The notes below the pieces were generated by a model, which saw only the letters and a list, made by a program, of their open reading frames with translations, was not told the DNA's origin and did not search any database. From assembly GCA_030144725.1 (NCBI GenBank), contig JASKMD010000017.1, positions 6,567,992-6,631,991 of the forward strand: 64,000 nt of DNA. Direction: 5' to 3'. Shown piece by piece: positions 63,886 through 64,000 of this stretch. Position numbers and translations under genes: made by a program. Position 1 is the stretch's first letter, and each line of letters starts with the position of its first letter. Source of the stretch: Haematococcus lacustris (lineage: Eukaryota; Chlorophyta; Chlorophyceae; Chlamydomonadales; Haematococcaceae).

Positions 63886-64000
63886 CAGCCGTTTGAACCT
63901 GTACCTGTACCTTTGAACCTGTACCTGAACCTGTACGCCCTTTGAACCTGTACCTGAACCTGTACCTGAACCTGTACGCTGCCCCTGCCCCTGCCCCTGC
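63886..64000. repeat. Tandem repeats of GAACCTGTACCT and CTGCCC types
   Basis: Repeats of GAACCTGTACCT (63895-63980) run into (CTGCCC)n at the window edge. Confidence 0.9.

Noticed and set aside
63886..64000. Possible CRISPR-like or telomeric repeat at the window end
   Set aside because: Units are short, contiguous and without spacers, and do not match plant or algal telomere repeats.

Overview
This window reads as nuclear DNA of a chlorophyte green alga, most likely a chlamydomonadalean of the Haematococcus/Chlamydomonas type (inference, no search run). The signs are many short exons with GTGCG/GTGAG donors and TGCAG acceptors, TGTAA poly(A) signals, and GC-rich low-complexity Ala/Gln/Ser coding sequence. 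No bacterial operon, tRNA, rRNA or CRISPR structure was found. Exon chains below were built by hand from splice sites and checked for reading phase.

Host genes, left to right: the 3' end of a Gln/Pro-rich gene (1-962, +); PRPF38A, a spliceosome factor (2753-6960, +); a large LRR/EF-hand/p25-alpha/coiled-coil protein (19180-10695, -); cytoplasmic tryptophanyl-tRNA synthetase, divergent from it (19585-25046, +); a small one-helix membrane protein (25583-26443, +); a Nab2-type PWI plus PABPN1-type RRM RNA-binding protein (32657-26794, -); a Pap1/Yap-like bZIP factor with giant introns (39008-46007, +); a secreted Ala/Ser/Thr-rich protein (49574-48182, -); pieces of an unrecognised gene (59557-57618, -); and an eIF4G/eIFiso4G-type MA3 protein (61969-59794, -).

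Mobile DNA makes up much of the rest. The main signal is a multi-copy family of Fanzor-like genes, eukaryotic relatives of TnpB RNA-guided nucleases. Six copies or fragments lie at 7289-7790 (A), 36780-36981 (B), 39838-40670 (C), 41450-43978 (D), 53464-55803 (E) and 58520-59290 (F), with a further 3'-end remnant at 47260-47765 (G). They fall into three groups (A/B/E, C/G, D/F). Each group carries its own conserved, hairpin-containing non-coding block directly 3' of the ORF, where TnpB/Fanzor elements encode their guide (omega) RNA. D is the most complete. C, E and F are broken mostly by C-to-T or G-to-A stop codons. C and D sit antisense inside two introns of the bZIP gene.

Other mobile DNA: a 5'-truncated LINE with a 26-bp target-site duplication, and a 47-bp micro-copy of its tail; a TIR element (32904-36629) encoding a DDE-like transposase next to a rearranged inverted duplication of host promoter and exon sequence; a 536-bp direct-repeat (LTR-like) element (50218-53311); and a pogo-like transposase fragment (62559-62980). 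Simple repeats include a CCTGA array of about 64 units that replaces the catalytic half of Fanzor E.
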